Shown one piece after another: positions 10,282 to 18,815 of a DNA stretch of 64,000 nt. The notes below the pieces were generated by a model, which saw only the letters and a program-made list of their open reading frames with translations, ran no database searches and had not been told where the DNA came from. Numbering within the stretch: position 1 is the first letter of the stretch; the number at the start of each line of letters is the position of its first letter. The position numbers were made by a program, and so were the translations under genes. The stretch comes from Corallococcus soli. GTDB taxonomy: Bacteria; Myxococcota; Myxococcia; Myxococcales; Myxococcaceae. Where the stretch lies: contig NZ_JAAIYO010000011.1 in assembly GCF_014930455.1 (NCBI RefSeq), positions 186,001 to 250,000 of the forward strand, in the 5' to 3' direction.

Positions 10282-12321
10282 ATGCACACGGACACTCAAG
10301 ACGCGCCGGCTGGCCGCGAGACCCTTCTCGGATATCGGGTGGGGACGGAGTTGAGCGCGGCGGCGTCGTTCGGAGCGGACTTCTCGCCTGGGCGTCTGGT
10401 GCAGCTGTCCCTGGAGCACCTCACGCTCCACCTGGAGTCACGCACCGTGCCCCGCAAGGGACAGGCCGCGTCCGTGGTGGTGGGTGAGGGCGAACGCTGG
10501 GCCACCGCGCTGGACGCGGAGGTGATTGGCGTCAACGACGCGCGGCCGGAGGTGAGCCTGCGCTTCGTCGCGCCGCCGCTGGACGCGGGCCGCCGCATCG
10601 TGGGGCTCCTGGAGTCGCTGCGCGACAACGGCCTGCTGCTCACGCCGGAGACGCGGCCGGTGTGGCGTGAGCAGATCGACCGCGCGGACCGCGTGGCGCG
10701 CATCTGTGAAGCGCTCGCCTCGCGCCAGGCCCGCGGCGTGCTGCGCACCCAGGACGGCCAGCGCGTGGAGGTCACCGCGTCCTTCTTCGAGCCCCTCCAG
10801 GACATGTTCGGCTGGCGCCTGCACGGCGCGCTCCCCCCCGGCCCCTTCACGGTGGAGGCCTTCGGCTACAGCAGCGTGGTGCACCTGCAGGGCGAGGCCG
10901 CGCGCGTGGAGGGTGAGCTGCTGGTGATGCCGGTGCCCACGTCCATCGTGCGCTTCCGCCACCGCTGGCTGCGCCGCACGCAGGCGAGCCCGTCCTGCAC
11001 GCTGGACTTCGACCACCCGCTCTGGCCGCAGGTGCACGTCAGCCGCGGCCTGCTGGATGTCTCCTATGAGGGCCTGTCCTTCCTCACCGAGCCCGGCGAG
11101 GACCTGATGTACCCGGGCCTGCGCCTGCCGGTGGTGGAGGTGGCGCTGGAGGGCCACGCGCCGGTGCGCCTGCGCGCGGAGGTGCGCAACATCTCCAGCA
11201 CGCCCAACGGCCGCCGCTGCGGCGTGTGCGTCCGTCCGCTGGACGCGGAAGGGGCCCGGGCGTGGCGCGCGCTGGTGGAGGCGCAGGCCCACCCGACGAC
11301 GAAGGTGGAGGGCGACTGGAACGACTCCACCTGGAAGCTCTTCGAGCGCTCCGGCTACTTCCGCCTGCCGGGCAAGGAGCCGGAGAAGTTCACCAGCCTG
11401 CGCGAACAGTTCGAGCAGACGCAGGACAAGCTCCAGGAGCAGCCCCGGCTGGGCTACCGCGTGGTGCGCCCCGCGGACGACGGCGTGGAAGCGACGCTGT
11501 CCGTGCTCAAGCCCTACGCGGGCAGCTGGATGGCGCACCAGCTGGCCCGGCACCAGCCCGTTAACAGCCGCTCCACCGCGCGCGAAGCGCTGCGCGACAT
11601 CTACCTGCGCGGCTACGAGCCCACGCAGGCGGACCCGGAGGTGAAGTGGTTCTTCGCCTACTGCGAGGCGAACGTGCGCTGGGTGCGCTACACCAAGTTC
11701 GACTTCGCCACCTGGTACGCGCACACCGGCCAGACGTGCCTGGTGCCCTTCCGCCTGATGGAGGGCGAGGTGGACGGCACCTGGACCGCGCCCGCCGGCA
11801 TCCAGTTGGACGCGCCCACCGCGGAGGAGCGCGCGCGCTTCTTCACGCAGGTGGCCACCACCCGCCCGGAGGCCTACCGCGAGGCGCTGGACCTGGTGCC
11901 GGAGCGCTTCGACCTGAGCGCCATGCGCACCGGCTGGGGTGAAGCCGGGCTGTCCCGCGAGCGGGAGCTGGTGGTGGCCCGTCACGAGGGCCGCGCCGTC
12001 GCGCTGGCGGTGTTCGAGTCCGCGCAGCCGGGCCTCAACCTCTTCAACGTGCTGGACGGCGTGCGCCTGGTGCCCCTGGAGGACGACGCGCGCCCGGAGG
12101 TGCAGGACGCGTTCGTGGCGCTGCTGGGCCGCGCGGCGGAGTGGTACCGCGCGCGCGACCGCAAGGTGTTCGTCCACTACGTGGAGGGCGCGTGCGTGGA
12201 GTACGCGGAGCGCGCGTCGCTGGCGGACCTGGGCGAGGGCAAGCTGTGGGTGATGTCCGCCCGACTGCTCCCGGAGTTCCTGGAGCACCTGTGCGAGTCC
12301 ACCACGCCTCGCGCCGCCTGA
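10282..12321 (+). CDS. PilZ-domain protein, large, C-terminal region unassigned
   Basis: 679 residues. The start is ATG 10282 with GAGGGAG upstream; the frame is open further 5' (to 10129) but without family sequence. The central region (about 220-335) is PilZ-like: an Arg-containing stretch RFRHRWLRR followed by SRGLLDVSYEGLSFL, matching the D/NxSxxG c-di-GMP-binding signature, and later LRAEVRNISS. The C-terminal 300 residues (YRVVRPADDGVEATLSVLKP, then WFFAYCEANVRWVRYTKFDF) are conserved-looking but I do not recognise them; acyltransferase-like folds are one possibility. Likely a cytosolic c-di-GMP effector. It stands alone, convergent with the NYN gene. Confidence 0.72.
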   Translation: MHTDTQDAPAGRETLLGYRVGTELSAAASFGADFSPGRLVQLSLEHLTLHLESRTVPRKGQAASVVVGEGERWATALDAEVIGVNDARPEVSLRFVAPPLDAGRRIVGLLESLRDNGLLLTPETRPVWREQIDRADRVARICEALASRQARGVLRTQDGQRVEVTASFFEPLQDMFGWRLHGALPPGPFTVEAFGYSSVVHLQGEAARVEGELLVMPVPTSIVRFRHRWLRRTQASPSCTLDFDHPLWPQVHVSRGLLDVSYEGLSFLTEPGEDLMYPGLRLPVVEVALEGHAPVRLRAEVRNISSTPNGRRCGVCVRPLDAEGARAWRALVEAQAHPTTKVEGDWNDSTWKLFERSGYFRLPGKEPEKFTSLREQFEQTQDKLQEQPRLGYRVVRPADDGVEATLSVLKPYAGSWMAHQLARHQPVNSRSTAREALRDIYLRGYEPTQADPEVKWFFAYCEANVRWVRYTKFDFATWYAHTGQTCLVPFRLMEGEVDGTWTAPAGIQLDAPTAEERARFFTQVATTRPEAYREALDLVPERFDLSAMRTGWGEAGLSRERELVVARHEGRAVALAVFESAQPGLNLFNVLDGVRLVPLEDDARPEVQDAFVALLGRAAEWYRARDRKVFVHYVEGACVEYAERASLADLGEGKLWVMSARLLPEFLEHLCESTTPRAA

Positions 12322-12326
12322 TGCAT

Positions 12327-12362
12327 GCCCGCGCGCGGGCCGGGTGCTCCCCGGGCCCGCGG
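12327..12362. terminator. GC-rich inverted repeats between convergent genes
   Basis: The 52-bp space between the stops of the PilZ gene (+) and the NYN gene (-) contains a 14-base palindrome (12327-12340) overlapping an imperfect larger stem formed by the GC runs up to about 12360. The position fits a shared bidirectional terminator, but there is no T-run. Confidence 0.4.
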
Positions 12363-12373
12363 CGGTGCGCGAC

Positions 12374-13360
12374 CTAGAGGCCTTCGTCGTCCGGGTCCGG
12401 GTAGGACTCCAGCTCCTCGTCCTCTTCCTCCACCGGCGTCGGGGCCTTGGCGCCCTTGCCCTTGCCACCCTTGCCTTCGTGGGGCGCGGCCGGCAGGTCC
12501 GTGTCCGGGCTCACGACGTAGCCCTGACGGCCCTGCTGGATGCGGCGCAACAGGCCCTCCTGCTCCAGCGCCTCCAGCAGGCGCGCGAAGGTGGAGAAGC
12601 CGTGGTCGCGCTCGTCGAAGTCGGGCTCCTTGCGGACGATGGTCTCCTTGATGAGGGACGGGTTGAGCGGGCCCGTGGCGCGGCGCAGCAGGCTCTGCAC
12701 GACCTCGCGGGCGATGGCCGGCACCTCCGCCTTGTTCTTGCCGCCCTTGCCCTCGTGGCCCTCCTTGCCGGAGGACTCGGCCTTGTGGCCCTTGCCCTCG
12801 TCCTTGTGGCCCTTGCCGCCGCGCTTGCCGCGGCCCTCGTCCTTGTCGCCCTTGCCCTTGCCGCCGTGGTCCTTGTCCTTCCCACCGTGCGACTTGGGCC
12901 GCATGTAGATGAACTGGTCGCAGGCGTTCACGAACATGCGGGAGCTGGCCTCCTTCACCGCCAGCCCGATGACGGTGCGGCCGTTCTCACGCAGCTTGTA
13001 CGCCAGCGGGCAGAAGTCGCTGTCGCCAGAGCCGATGACGAAGGTGTCGATCTGCTCGCGCGCGTAGCACAGCTCCAGCGCGTCGATGACCAGGCGCATG
13101 TCCGCGCTGTTCTTGCCGGCGCGGGTGGAGGGGGGCACGTCCACCAGCTCCACGCCCACGTCGTGCAGGCGCACCTTCGCGTCCGCGAAGCGCGACCAGT
13201 CGCAGTAGGCGCGGCGGAAGACGACCTTGCCCTGCTCCAGCAGCTGGTCCAGCGCGGGCTGGAGGTCGAAGTTGTTGGAGCTGATGCCGGTGTTGGTGAC
13301 CAGGTTCTCGAAGTCGATGAAGAGGGCGATGCGGTGCTGCTCGTCGGTGCGTCCAGCCAA
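12374..13360 (-). CDS. NYN-domain putative RNase with LOTUS/OST-HTH domain
   Basis: 328 residues, predicted cytosolic ribonuclease. N-terminal NYN (PIN-like, LabA/DUF88) domain at about 8-155 with its acidic active-site residues: Asp16 in LFIDFENL, Asp87 in NSADMRLVIDAL, and Asp113/115 in GSGDSDFCPLAYKL. Then a 60-residue low-complexity linker rich in Gly, Lys, His, Asp and Glu (about 156-215). An OST-HTH/LOTUS RNA-binding domain follows (about 220-290; REVVQSLLRRATGPLNPSLI ... GFSTFARLLEALEQEGLL). The C terminus is acidic. The start is TTG 13360 with GAGG six bases upstream. NYN plus LOTUS fusions are known in bacteria and eukaryotes; the target RNA is unknown. Confidence 0.88.
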   Translation of the reverse strand: MAGRTDEQHRIALFIDFENLVTNTGISSNNFDLQPALDQLLEQGKVVFRRAYCDWSRFADAKVRLHDVGVELVDVPPSTRAGKNSADMRLVIDALELCYAREQIDTFVIGSGDSDFCPLAYKLRENGRTVIGLAVKEASSRMFVNACDQFIYMRPKSHGGKDKDHGGKGKGDKDEGRGKRGGKGHKDEGKGHKAESSGKEGHEGKGGKNKAEVPAIAREVVQSLLRRATGPLNPSLIKETIVRKEPDFDERDHGFSTFARLLEALEQEGLLRRIQQGRQGYVVSPDTDLPAAPHEGKGGKGKGAKAPTPVEEEDEELESYPDPDDEGL

Positions 13361-13573
13361 GGGTGCCTCGTATTCTTGCCGCGCTCACGCGGCGGGAGAA
13401 GGACAGACAGGGGGGCAATCCGCGAGGGGTTGTCGGCCCGTGCGCGCTCCACCCTACGGTGTTGCCGCTACCACGGGTACGGCCCGTGTTCCGCCGCTGA
13501 ACATTCAGCGCCTCCCACCCTACGTTCAGGTGTGAGCCAGGGGGCAGTGCCCCCAAGGCACGGAGGTATGACG

Positions 13574-14035
13574 ATGATGCGCAGATTCCCCAGAGGATGG
13601 CGAGCAGTGCTGTTGAGCGCGCCGATGCTCGGCCTGCTGCTGATGCCCGGACCGGGTCAGGCACGCGAACCCAACGTGGGCAAGACCCAGGACCTGGGCT
13701 CGCACGACCAGACCGAACGGGCCAGCACCAGCCCCGCCAACGTGGTGGGCACCGTCCCGGACACCAGCCCCTCGCGACTCACCCAGAACCACTCGGTGCG
13801 GCAAATCACTCCCGACGAGGAGCGGATGCGCCAGGTGACGGGGCCGGTGGTGAAGCAGGACGGGCTGACCCTCTACGTGCGGGAGGAGGGGGCGGGGCCG
13901 GTGGTGCCGCTCGACATGAGCGCGCTCGAAATCACCCGGCTGCCGCGGGAGGGCCAGCAGGTCGTGGCCCTGTACCAGGTGGAGGGAGAGACGAACAACG
14001 TGGCCCTGTCCCTCCAGGGCGAGAAGATGGAATAG
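13574..14035 (+). CDS. Small exported protein, unknown function
   Basis: 153 residues. Signal peptide MMRRFPRGWRAVLLSAPMLGLLLMPGPGQA, then a soluble, polar domain (VRQITPDEERMRQVTGPVVK, LYVREEGAGPVVPLDMSALE). Three in-frame ATGs lie at 13568, 13574 and 13577. GGAGG at 13562-13566 is best spaced for 13574. The C-terminal part (DGLTLYVREE, LPREGQQVVALYQVEGETNN) looks like a small beta-barrel, perhaps OB-like. Convergent with the ABC substrate-binding gene, with only 3 bp between stops. No function assigned. Confidence 0.75.
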   Translation: MMRRFPRGWRAVLLSAPMLGLLLMPGPGQAREPNVGKTQDLGSHDQTERASTSPANVVGTVPDTSPSRLTQNHSVRQITPDEERMRQVTGPVVKQDGLTLYVREEGAGPVVPLDMSALEITRLPREGQQVVALYQVEGETNNVALSLQGEKME

Positions 14036-14038
14036 CGC

Positions 14039-15049
14039 TCAGTGCGGCTTCGCGCCGCGCACCTCGTCCAGCACGCTCAGGTCCACGAGCCCGGCGATGT
14101 CGTCGCTGGGAATGTAGCCCAGCGCCTTCGCGTGACGGGCGGACGTGGCGAGCGCGGCGGGCACCGGGTCCAGCGAGGGCTCCAGGCGGGAGAACGCGTC
14201 CTGGAGCACGGGCGCCGGCAGGGGCTTGCGGGTGAGCTGGCCGAAGGCGGCGTTGGCGGACGTGGCGAAGGCGGCCGGGTCCGCGCTCCAACGCTCGGTG
14301 AGCCGGACGTGCGTGCGCAGGAGCGCGGCGATGCGCGGGCGCTGCGTCTCCAGCACCTTCTTCGTCGTCACCACCACGGTGGACGGGAAGCGCTTGCCCG
14401 GCCACAGGTCGCGCTCGTCCACCAGGATGTGACCGCCCCCTTCGGCGAGCATGCGCGCGCCCCAGGGCTCCGGCACCCACGCCCCTTCAATGGCGCCCTG
14501 GAGGTACTGGCCCAGGATGTCCGGGTTGCTGATGGGAATCACCTGCACGTCGCCGTCCGCGTCCGTGGCGATGCTGAGCTTCTGGGCCTTGAGCCAGGTG
14601 CGCAGGGCGATGTCCTGGGTGTTGCCCAGTTGGGGCGTCGCCAGCTTCTTGCCCTTGAGCTCCGCGGCCGTCTTCACGTTCTTCACCACCAGCACCGCGC
14701 CGCCATTCACCGCGCCCGCGATGATGCGCAGCTCCCGGCCGGCCTTCAGGTACGTGTTGATGGCGGGGCCGGGCCCCACGTAGGCCACGTCCACGGAGCC
14801 CGCGACCAGCGCCTCCATGGCGGCGGGCCCGGCGTTGAACTGGCGCACCTCCAGGCGGCCCGTGCCGGGCTGTGACGCGAACAGCCCCTCGGAGTTCGCC
14901 ACCAGGGCCTGGGCGTGCGTGATGTTGGGGAAGAAGGCCACGCGCAGGGGAGCGTCGGCGCCCGTGGGCGTGTCGCGCTTGCAGGAGGCGACGCAGGTCA
15001 GGAGGGCGCAGAGCAGGAGCAGGCGGTTCAGCGGACGCACGGAAGGCAT
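14039..15049 (-). CDS. ABC transporter substrate-binding lipoprotein (SsuA/TauA/NMT1-like)
   Basis: 336 residues. A signal peptide ends in a lipobox (LLTCVASC), so a lipoprotein that hands ligand to the importer encoded just upstream. The periplasmic-binding fold of the NMT1/SsuA group is evident: LRVAFFPNITHAQALVANSEG, VDVAYVGPGPAINTYLKAG, KLATPQLGNTQDIALRTWL, QGAIEGAWVPEPWGARML. Ligands of this family are sulfonates, taurine, nitrate or pyrimidine precursors; the sequence does not decide between them. It is the last gene of the operon ATPase-permease-binding protein. The start at 15049 fits the signal peptide; the frame opens at 15070. Confidence 0.9.
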   Translation of the reverse strand: MPSVRPLNRLLLLCALLTCVASCKRDTPTGADAPLRVAFFPNITHAQALVANSEGLFASQPGTGRLEVRQFNAGPAAMEALVAGSVDVAYVGPGPAINTYLKAGRELRIIAGAVNGGAVLVVKNVKTAAELKGKKLATPQLGNTQDIALRTWLKAQKLSIATDADGDVQVIPISNPDILGQYLQGAIEGAWVPEPWGARMLAEGGGHILVDERDLWPGKRFPSTVVVTTKKVLETQRPRIAALLRTHVRLTERWSADPAAFATSANAAFGQLTRKPLPAPVLQDAFSRLEPSLDPVPAALATSARHAKALGYIPSDDIAGLVDLSVLDEVRGAKPH

Positions 15050-15130
15050 TGCCGCCACGCTAGGGGACAAGCCGCGCTTGTTATCAATGCCCCTGGGGGT
15101 GAAGCGTCATGGGGCGCACACGCCCGCGCC

Positions 15131-15892
15131 TCACCCCGGCGCCGTCAGTCCCCACCGTCGCCGCAGCCGCGTCTCCACCGTCTGGAAGAGGACGCGGTCC
15201 ACCGTGATGCCGATGAAGATGATGGCCAGCATCACCGCCATCACCTGCGCCACGTCCATCAATTCGCGGCCCATGGTGAGCAGCTGTCCCAGCCCGCCGG
15301 AGACGAAGAGCAGCTCGCCCGCGAGCAGCGCGCGCCACGCGAAGCTCCACCCCAGCTTGAGGCCGGTGACGATGCCGGGCAGGGCGCCGGGCAGGAGCAC
15401 GCCGAAGTAGAAGCGCGGGCCGCGCACGCCCAGCGTCCGGGCCACGCGCGACAGCTGCGGATCCAGGCCGTTGACCGCGTCCTCGGTGGCGATGGAGATG
15501 CCCAGCACGCTGCCCATCACCACCACGAAGAGGATGGCGCTGTCGTTGAGGCCGAACCACAAGAGGGCCAGCGGCAGCCAGCAGATGGAGGGCAGCGCCT
15601 GCAGGCCCATCACCACGGGCTTCACCGCGTTGCGGAAGAAGGCGGTCCGGGCGATGAGCAGCCCCAGCGGCACGCCGATGGCCACCGACATGAAGTAGGC
15701 GCGCAGCAGCCGCCCCATCGAGCGCGCGGTGGCGCCGCCCATCCGCCCGTCGCGCACCATGGCGACGAGCGTCTGCATCACCTCCAGGGGGCCGGGGAAC
15801 AGGTGCCGGGTCCACACGCCCGAGCGGGCCAGGCCTTCCCAGAGGGCGAACAGCAACACCACCATTCCCAGCTTCTGCGTCCACTTCAGCAT
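15131..15892 (-). CDS. ABC transporter permease (SsuC/TauC-like)
   Basis: 253-residue inner-membrane permease with about six transmembrane helices (first: LGMVVLLFALWEGLARSGV). The binding-protein-dependent transport signature region is ALPGIVTGLKLGWSFAWRALLAGE, which contains the EAA-loop equivalent that docks the ATPase. Earlier family features are PLGLLIARTAFFRNAVKPV and LQALPSICWLPLALLWFGLN. It starts 10 bp after the ATPase gene, so it is co-transcribed and partner to both flanking genes. Confidence 0.92.
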   Translation of the reverse strand: MLKWTQKLGMVVLLFALWEGLARSGVWTRHLFPGPLEVMQTLVAMVRDGRMGGATARSMGRLLRAYFMSVAIGVPLGLLIARTAFFRNAVKPVVMGLQALPSICWLPLALLWFGLNDSAILFVVVMGSVLGISIATEDAVNGLDPQLSRVARTLGVRGPRFYFGVLLPGALPGIVTGLKLGWSFAWRALLAGELLFVSGGLGQLLTMGRELMDVAQVMAVMLAIIFIGITVDRVLFQTVETRLRRRWGLTAPG

Positions 15893-15902
15893 GGCGGGGT
15901 CC

Positions 15903-16838
15903 TCACCGTCCGGTCACGACACTGGGGCGCGGCAGGCTGGAGGGCGTCTGCGTGCGGGGGTGCAGGGGCTCCACCCGCCGGGCTTCCAGCGCGGGGCCCT
16001 CCACCGCGCGCAGCCGGTGGCGGATGTCGCGGGCCATCGCGTCCAGCGACGGGTCCTCCAGCGAGCGCGGCATGGGCAGGTGGATCTCCAGGTCCTCCAC
16101 CACGCGCCCGGGGCGGGGCGCCATCAGCACCACGCGGGTGCCCAGCATCAGGGCCTCCTGCACGTCGTGGGTGACGAACACCACCGTCTTGCCGGAGCGC
16201 AGCCAGATGGCCTGCAACATCTCCTGCATGTGCACGCGCGTCTGGGCGTCCAGCGCGCCGAAGGGTTCGTCCATCAGCAGCACGGTGGGGTCCACCGCGA
16301 GCGCGCGGGCCAGGCTGGCGCGCATCTTCATGCCGCCGGACAGCTCATGCGGCAGCGAGTCCGCGAAGCCCTCCAGGCGCACGCGCTGGATGAAGGTGTC
16401 GGCGCGCTCGCGGCGCTCGGAGCGGGGCACGCCCCGGGCGCCGAGCGCGAACGTGATGTTGCCGCGCACGGTGAGCCACGGGAACAGCGCGGCCTCCTGG
16501 AACATCAGGAGCCGGTCCGGCCCGGGGCCCTGGATGGACCTGCCGTCGATGGACACCGTGCCGCCGGTGGGCGCCACGTGCCCCGCGAGCGCGTAGAGCA
16601 GGGTGGACTTGCCGCAGCCGGAGGGGCCCAGCAGGCAGACGAACTCCCCCGAGCGGACGTTGAGGTTCACGTCCTGGAGCGCGACGACCTTGTTGGAGAA
16701 GCGGTGACCCAGTTGGGCAATGGAGATCTTCGCCCGGTCCGCTTTCACGTTCGCGGGCCGCAACAGCCGGGGAGCCACCTTGCGCAGGCCACGCAACCGC
16801 TCGATGAGGCGTCGCACCATTGTCCACAAGCTATGCAT
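15903..16838 (-). CDS. ABC transporter ATPase (SsuB/TauB-like)
   Basis: About 311 residues. Walker A GPSGCGKST, Q-loop LMFQEAALFPW, signature LSGGMKMRASLARAL, Walker B VLLMDEPFGALD and switch His (FVTHDVQEAL) are all present, so it should hydrolyse ATP to power import through the adjacent permease. It has a basic N-terminal extension of about 35 residues (RRLIERLRGLRKVAPRLLRP) before the ATPase core. The start is not certain: ATG 16838 was chosen over 16820 and 16889; none has a strong Shine-Dalgarno. First gene of the three-gene import operon. Confidence 0.93.
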   Translation of the reverse strand: MHSLWTMVRRLIERLRGLRKVAPRLLRPANVKADRAKISIAQLGHRFSNKVVALQDVNLNVRSGEFVCLLGPSGCGKSTLLYALAGHVAPTGGTVSIDGRSIQGPGPDRLLMFQEAALFPWLTVRGNITFALGARGVPRSERRERADTFIQRVRLEGFADSLPHELSGGMKMRASLARALAVDPTVLLMDEPFGALDAQTRVHMQEMLQAIWLRSGKTVVFVTHDVQEALMLGTRVVLMAPRPGRVVEDLEIHLPMPRSLEDPSLDAMARDIRHRLRAVEGPALEARRVEPLHPRTQTPSSLPRPSVVTGR

Positions 16839-16949
16839 CTGCCCCGGAGTCGCACAGGCTCGGACTGGGAGCAGCCAGGCACCATTCACTGGAGGACACG
16901 CGCCGCGGGCCGCCGCCTGGCGGGCCGCTTCCGGAGGAGGAGCGCGCCG

Positions 16950-17492
16950 CTAGCGGGCCGCCGCGCGTTCGGCCTTGCGGTGCGCCAGGGTGCGGGAGAA
17001 GAGCCAGAGGCTCAGGGCGAGCACCGCCAGGCCCACGCCGGTGAAGGCCCCGCCCACGCGCAGCGACGCCCTCCGGTCGTCCCGGAACACCATGAGGCTG
17101 TCCGTGCGGGGGCCCGCCAGGTAGCGCTGGACGGTGTCCGCGAAGGCGGTGGCCTCCGCCTCGTCCTGCGTCCATTGGAAGGCGAGCGGCTGGTTGCCGG
17201 ACGTCGTCTCCAACTGGGGCCGGAAGATGGGCGCCGCGCCGCTGCGCCGGCTGCGGCTGCGCTCCACCCCCACGCGGAGGATGTCCCCGGGCGCGTAGCG
17301 GCCGACCTCCTCCTCGCCCAGCCAACTGGAACGGGTGAGGACGCAGGGCGCCCGGGGTTCGCACCGCAGGTCCATGCGGGCCATCTGGCGGAGGAAGAAC
17401 ACCCCCAGCACCAGGAAGGGCAGGGCGAGCAGCAGGAAGGCCGTGGCACCGATGGCGGTGGCGCGACTGCGACGGTAGGGGAGCGCACGCAC
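16950..17492 (-). CDS. Two-TM membrane protein, unknown function
   Basis: 180 residues. A basic N terminus leads into a first transmembrane helix (ATAFLLLALPFLVLGVFFLRQM). A soluble domain of about 100 residues follows, with two Cys (LRCEPRAPCVLTRSSW) and a polar segment, then a second helix (VGGAFTGVGLAVLALSLWLFSRTL) and a basic tail. This DUF3592-like layout is seen in many bacteria, but the match is by topology only. The start is GTG 17492 with no clear Shine-Dalgarno. It lies 111 bp upstream of the ABC operon on the same strand, but no functional link is evident. Confidence 0.7.
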   Translation of the reverse strand: MRALPYRRSRATAIGATAFLLLALPFLVLGVFFLRQMARMDLRCEPRAPCVLTRSSWLGEEEVGRYAPGDILRVGVERSRSRRSGAAPIFRPQLETTSGNQPLAFQWTQDEAEATAFADTVQRYLAGPRTDSLMVFRDDRRASLRVGGAFTGVGLAVLALSLWLFSRTLAHRKAERAAAR

Positions 17493-17717
17493 GGCATGCG
17501 TCTATAGACCCGTGGGTCGCCGGGGGGCAGTGCTTTCGCGCGCCCGCAAGTGTCGTCCTCCGGGCAGGCAGGCGGCGGGGGGTGTTCAGCGCCGGGGCCC
17601 TCCGGGACGCGTGGCGCGGAAGGCCGGGACGGGGCAATGGCACTTGCGACATGGGTCGGGGGTCCGCACCCCTTGTCCTGGGACGTCGCACCCTTGTCCC
17701 GGAGGAGTCAGCCGCCC

Positions 17718-18815
17718 ATGAAGGCCGTGGCCATCACGTTCCCCTCGCGCGAGGTGCGCGTCGTCGACATCCCGGAGCCGCGCCTGCACTCGCCCACCGA
17801 GGTGAAGGTGCGCACGTTGGAGGTGGGTGTCTGCGGCACGGACCAGGACATCCTGAAGGGCCACCACGGCGCGGCGCCGAAGGGCGAGGACCACCTCATC
17901 CCGGGCCACGAGTGCGTGGGCGAGGTGGTGGAGGTGGGCGCGCACGTCCAGGGCCTGAAGGCCGGGGACCTGGTGGTGCCGCGCGTGCGCCGGCCGTGTC
18001 CGCACACGCGCTGCCCGGCGTGCCGCCATGGCCACCCGGACTTCTGCGTGACGGGCGACTACACGGAGCGCGGCATCCAGGGCGCGCACGGCTTCTGCGC
18101 GGAGTTCTTCGTGGAGGACGCGGCGTACCTGCACCGCGTGGACGACGCGCTGCGCGGCGTGGCGGTGCTCACCGAGCCGCTCACCATCGCGGAGAAGGGC
18201 CTGCGCGAGGTGGCGCACATCCAGACGCGGCTGCCGTGGAAGACGTCCCCGGGCAAGGCGCTGGTGCTGGGCGCGGGGCCGGTGGCGCAGCTGGGCGCGA
18301 TGCTGCTGATGCGCGCGGGCTATGAGACGACGGCGTATTCGCGCAGCCCCAAGCCCAACGAGAAGGCCGCCGCGACGGAGGCCATGGGCGTTCCATACGT
18401 GTCCTCCAAGGAGGTCACGGTGGAGGATTTGAAGAAGCGGTTGGGTGGCGGCGTGGACGTCATCTACGAGGCGACGGGGGCGTCCAAGGTGGCCTTCGAT
18501 TCGCTCAAGGTGCTGGAGGAGAACGGCGTGCTCATCTTCACCGGGGTGCCCGGGCGCGAGGAGCCGCTGGAACTGCACGGCGACGAGGTGCTGGGGCAAC
18601 TGGTGCTGGGCAACCGGGTGATGTTCGGCACGGTGAACGCGTCGGACGGGGACTTCAGCGCGGCGCTGGAGGACCTGGCGCGCTTCCGCGCCCGCTGGCC
18701 CGGGAGGCTGGAGGCGCTCATCACCCAGCGCCACCCACCGTCGGAGTTCGCGAAGGTGGTGGAGTCGAAGGGCGGCATCAAGCACGTCATCACTTTCCAG
18801 GAGCATGCCCGGTGA
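17718..18815 (+). CDS. Zn-dependent MDR dehydrogenase, glucose 1-dehydrogenase type
   Basis: 365-residue medium-chain dehydrogenase. Catalytic zinc site residues are Cys39 (VGVCGTDQD) and the GHE motif at 63-65. A structural zinc site with four Cys is at about 94, 99, 102 and 110 ([17 protein letters not shown]). The Rossmann motif is [17 protein letters not shown]. The GxHxPxxxDxLIPGHE region and the C-terminal part resemble archaeal-type glucose 1-dehydrogenases, giving NAD(P)-linked oxidation of glucose to gluconolactone as the likely reaction. ATG 17718 has GGAGGAG ten bases upstream. Its TGA overlaps the GTG start of the GH15 gene, implying translational coupling. Confidence 0.88.
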   Translation: MKAVAITFPSREVRVVDIPEPRLHSPTEVKVRTLEVGVCGTDQDILKGHHGAAPKGEDHLIPGHECVGEVVEVGAHVQGLKAGDLVVPRVRRPCPHTRCPACRHGHPDFCVTGDYTERGIQGAHGFCAEFFVEDAAYLHRVDDALRGVAVLTEPLTIAEKGLREVAHIQTRLPWKTSPGKALVLGAGPVAQLGAMLLMRAGYETTAYSRSPKPNEKAAATEAMGVPYVSSKEVTVEDLKKRLGGGVDVIYEATGASKVAFDSLKVLEENGVLIFTGVPGREEPLELHGDEVLGQLVLGNRVMFGTVNASDGDFSAALEDLARFRARWPGRLEALITQRHPPSEFAKVVESKGGIKHVITFQEHAR

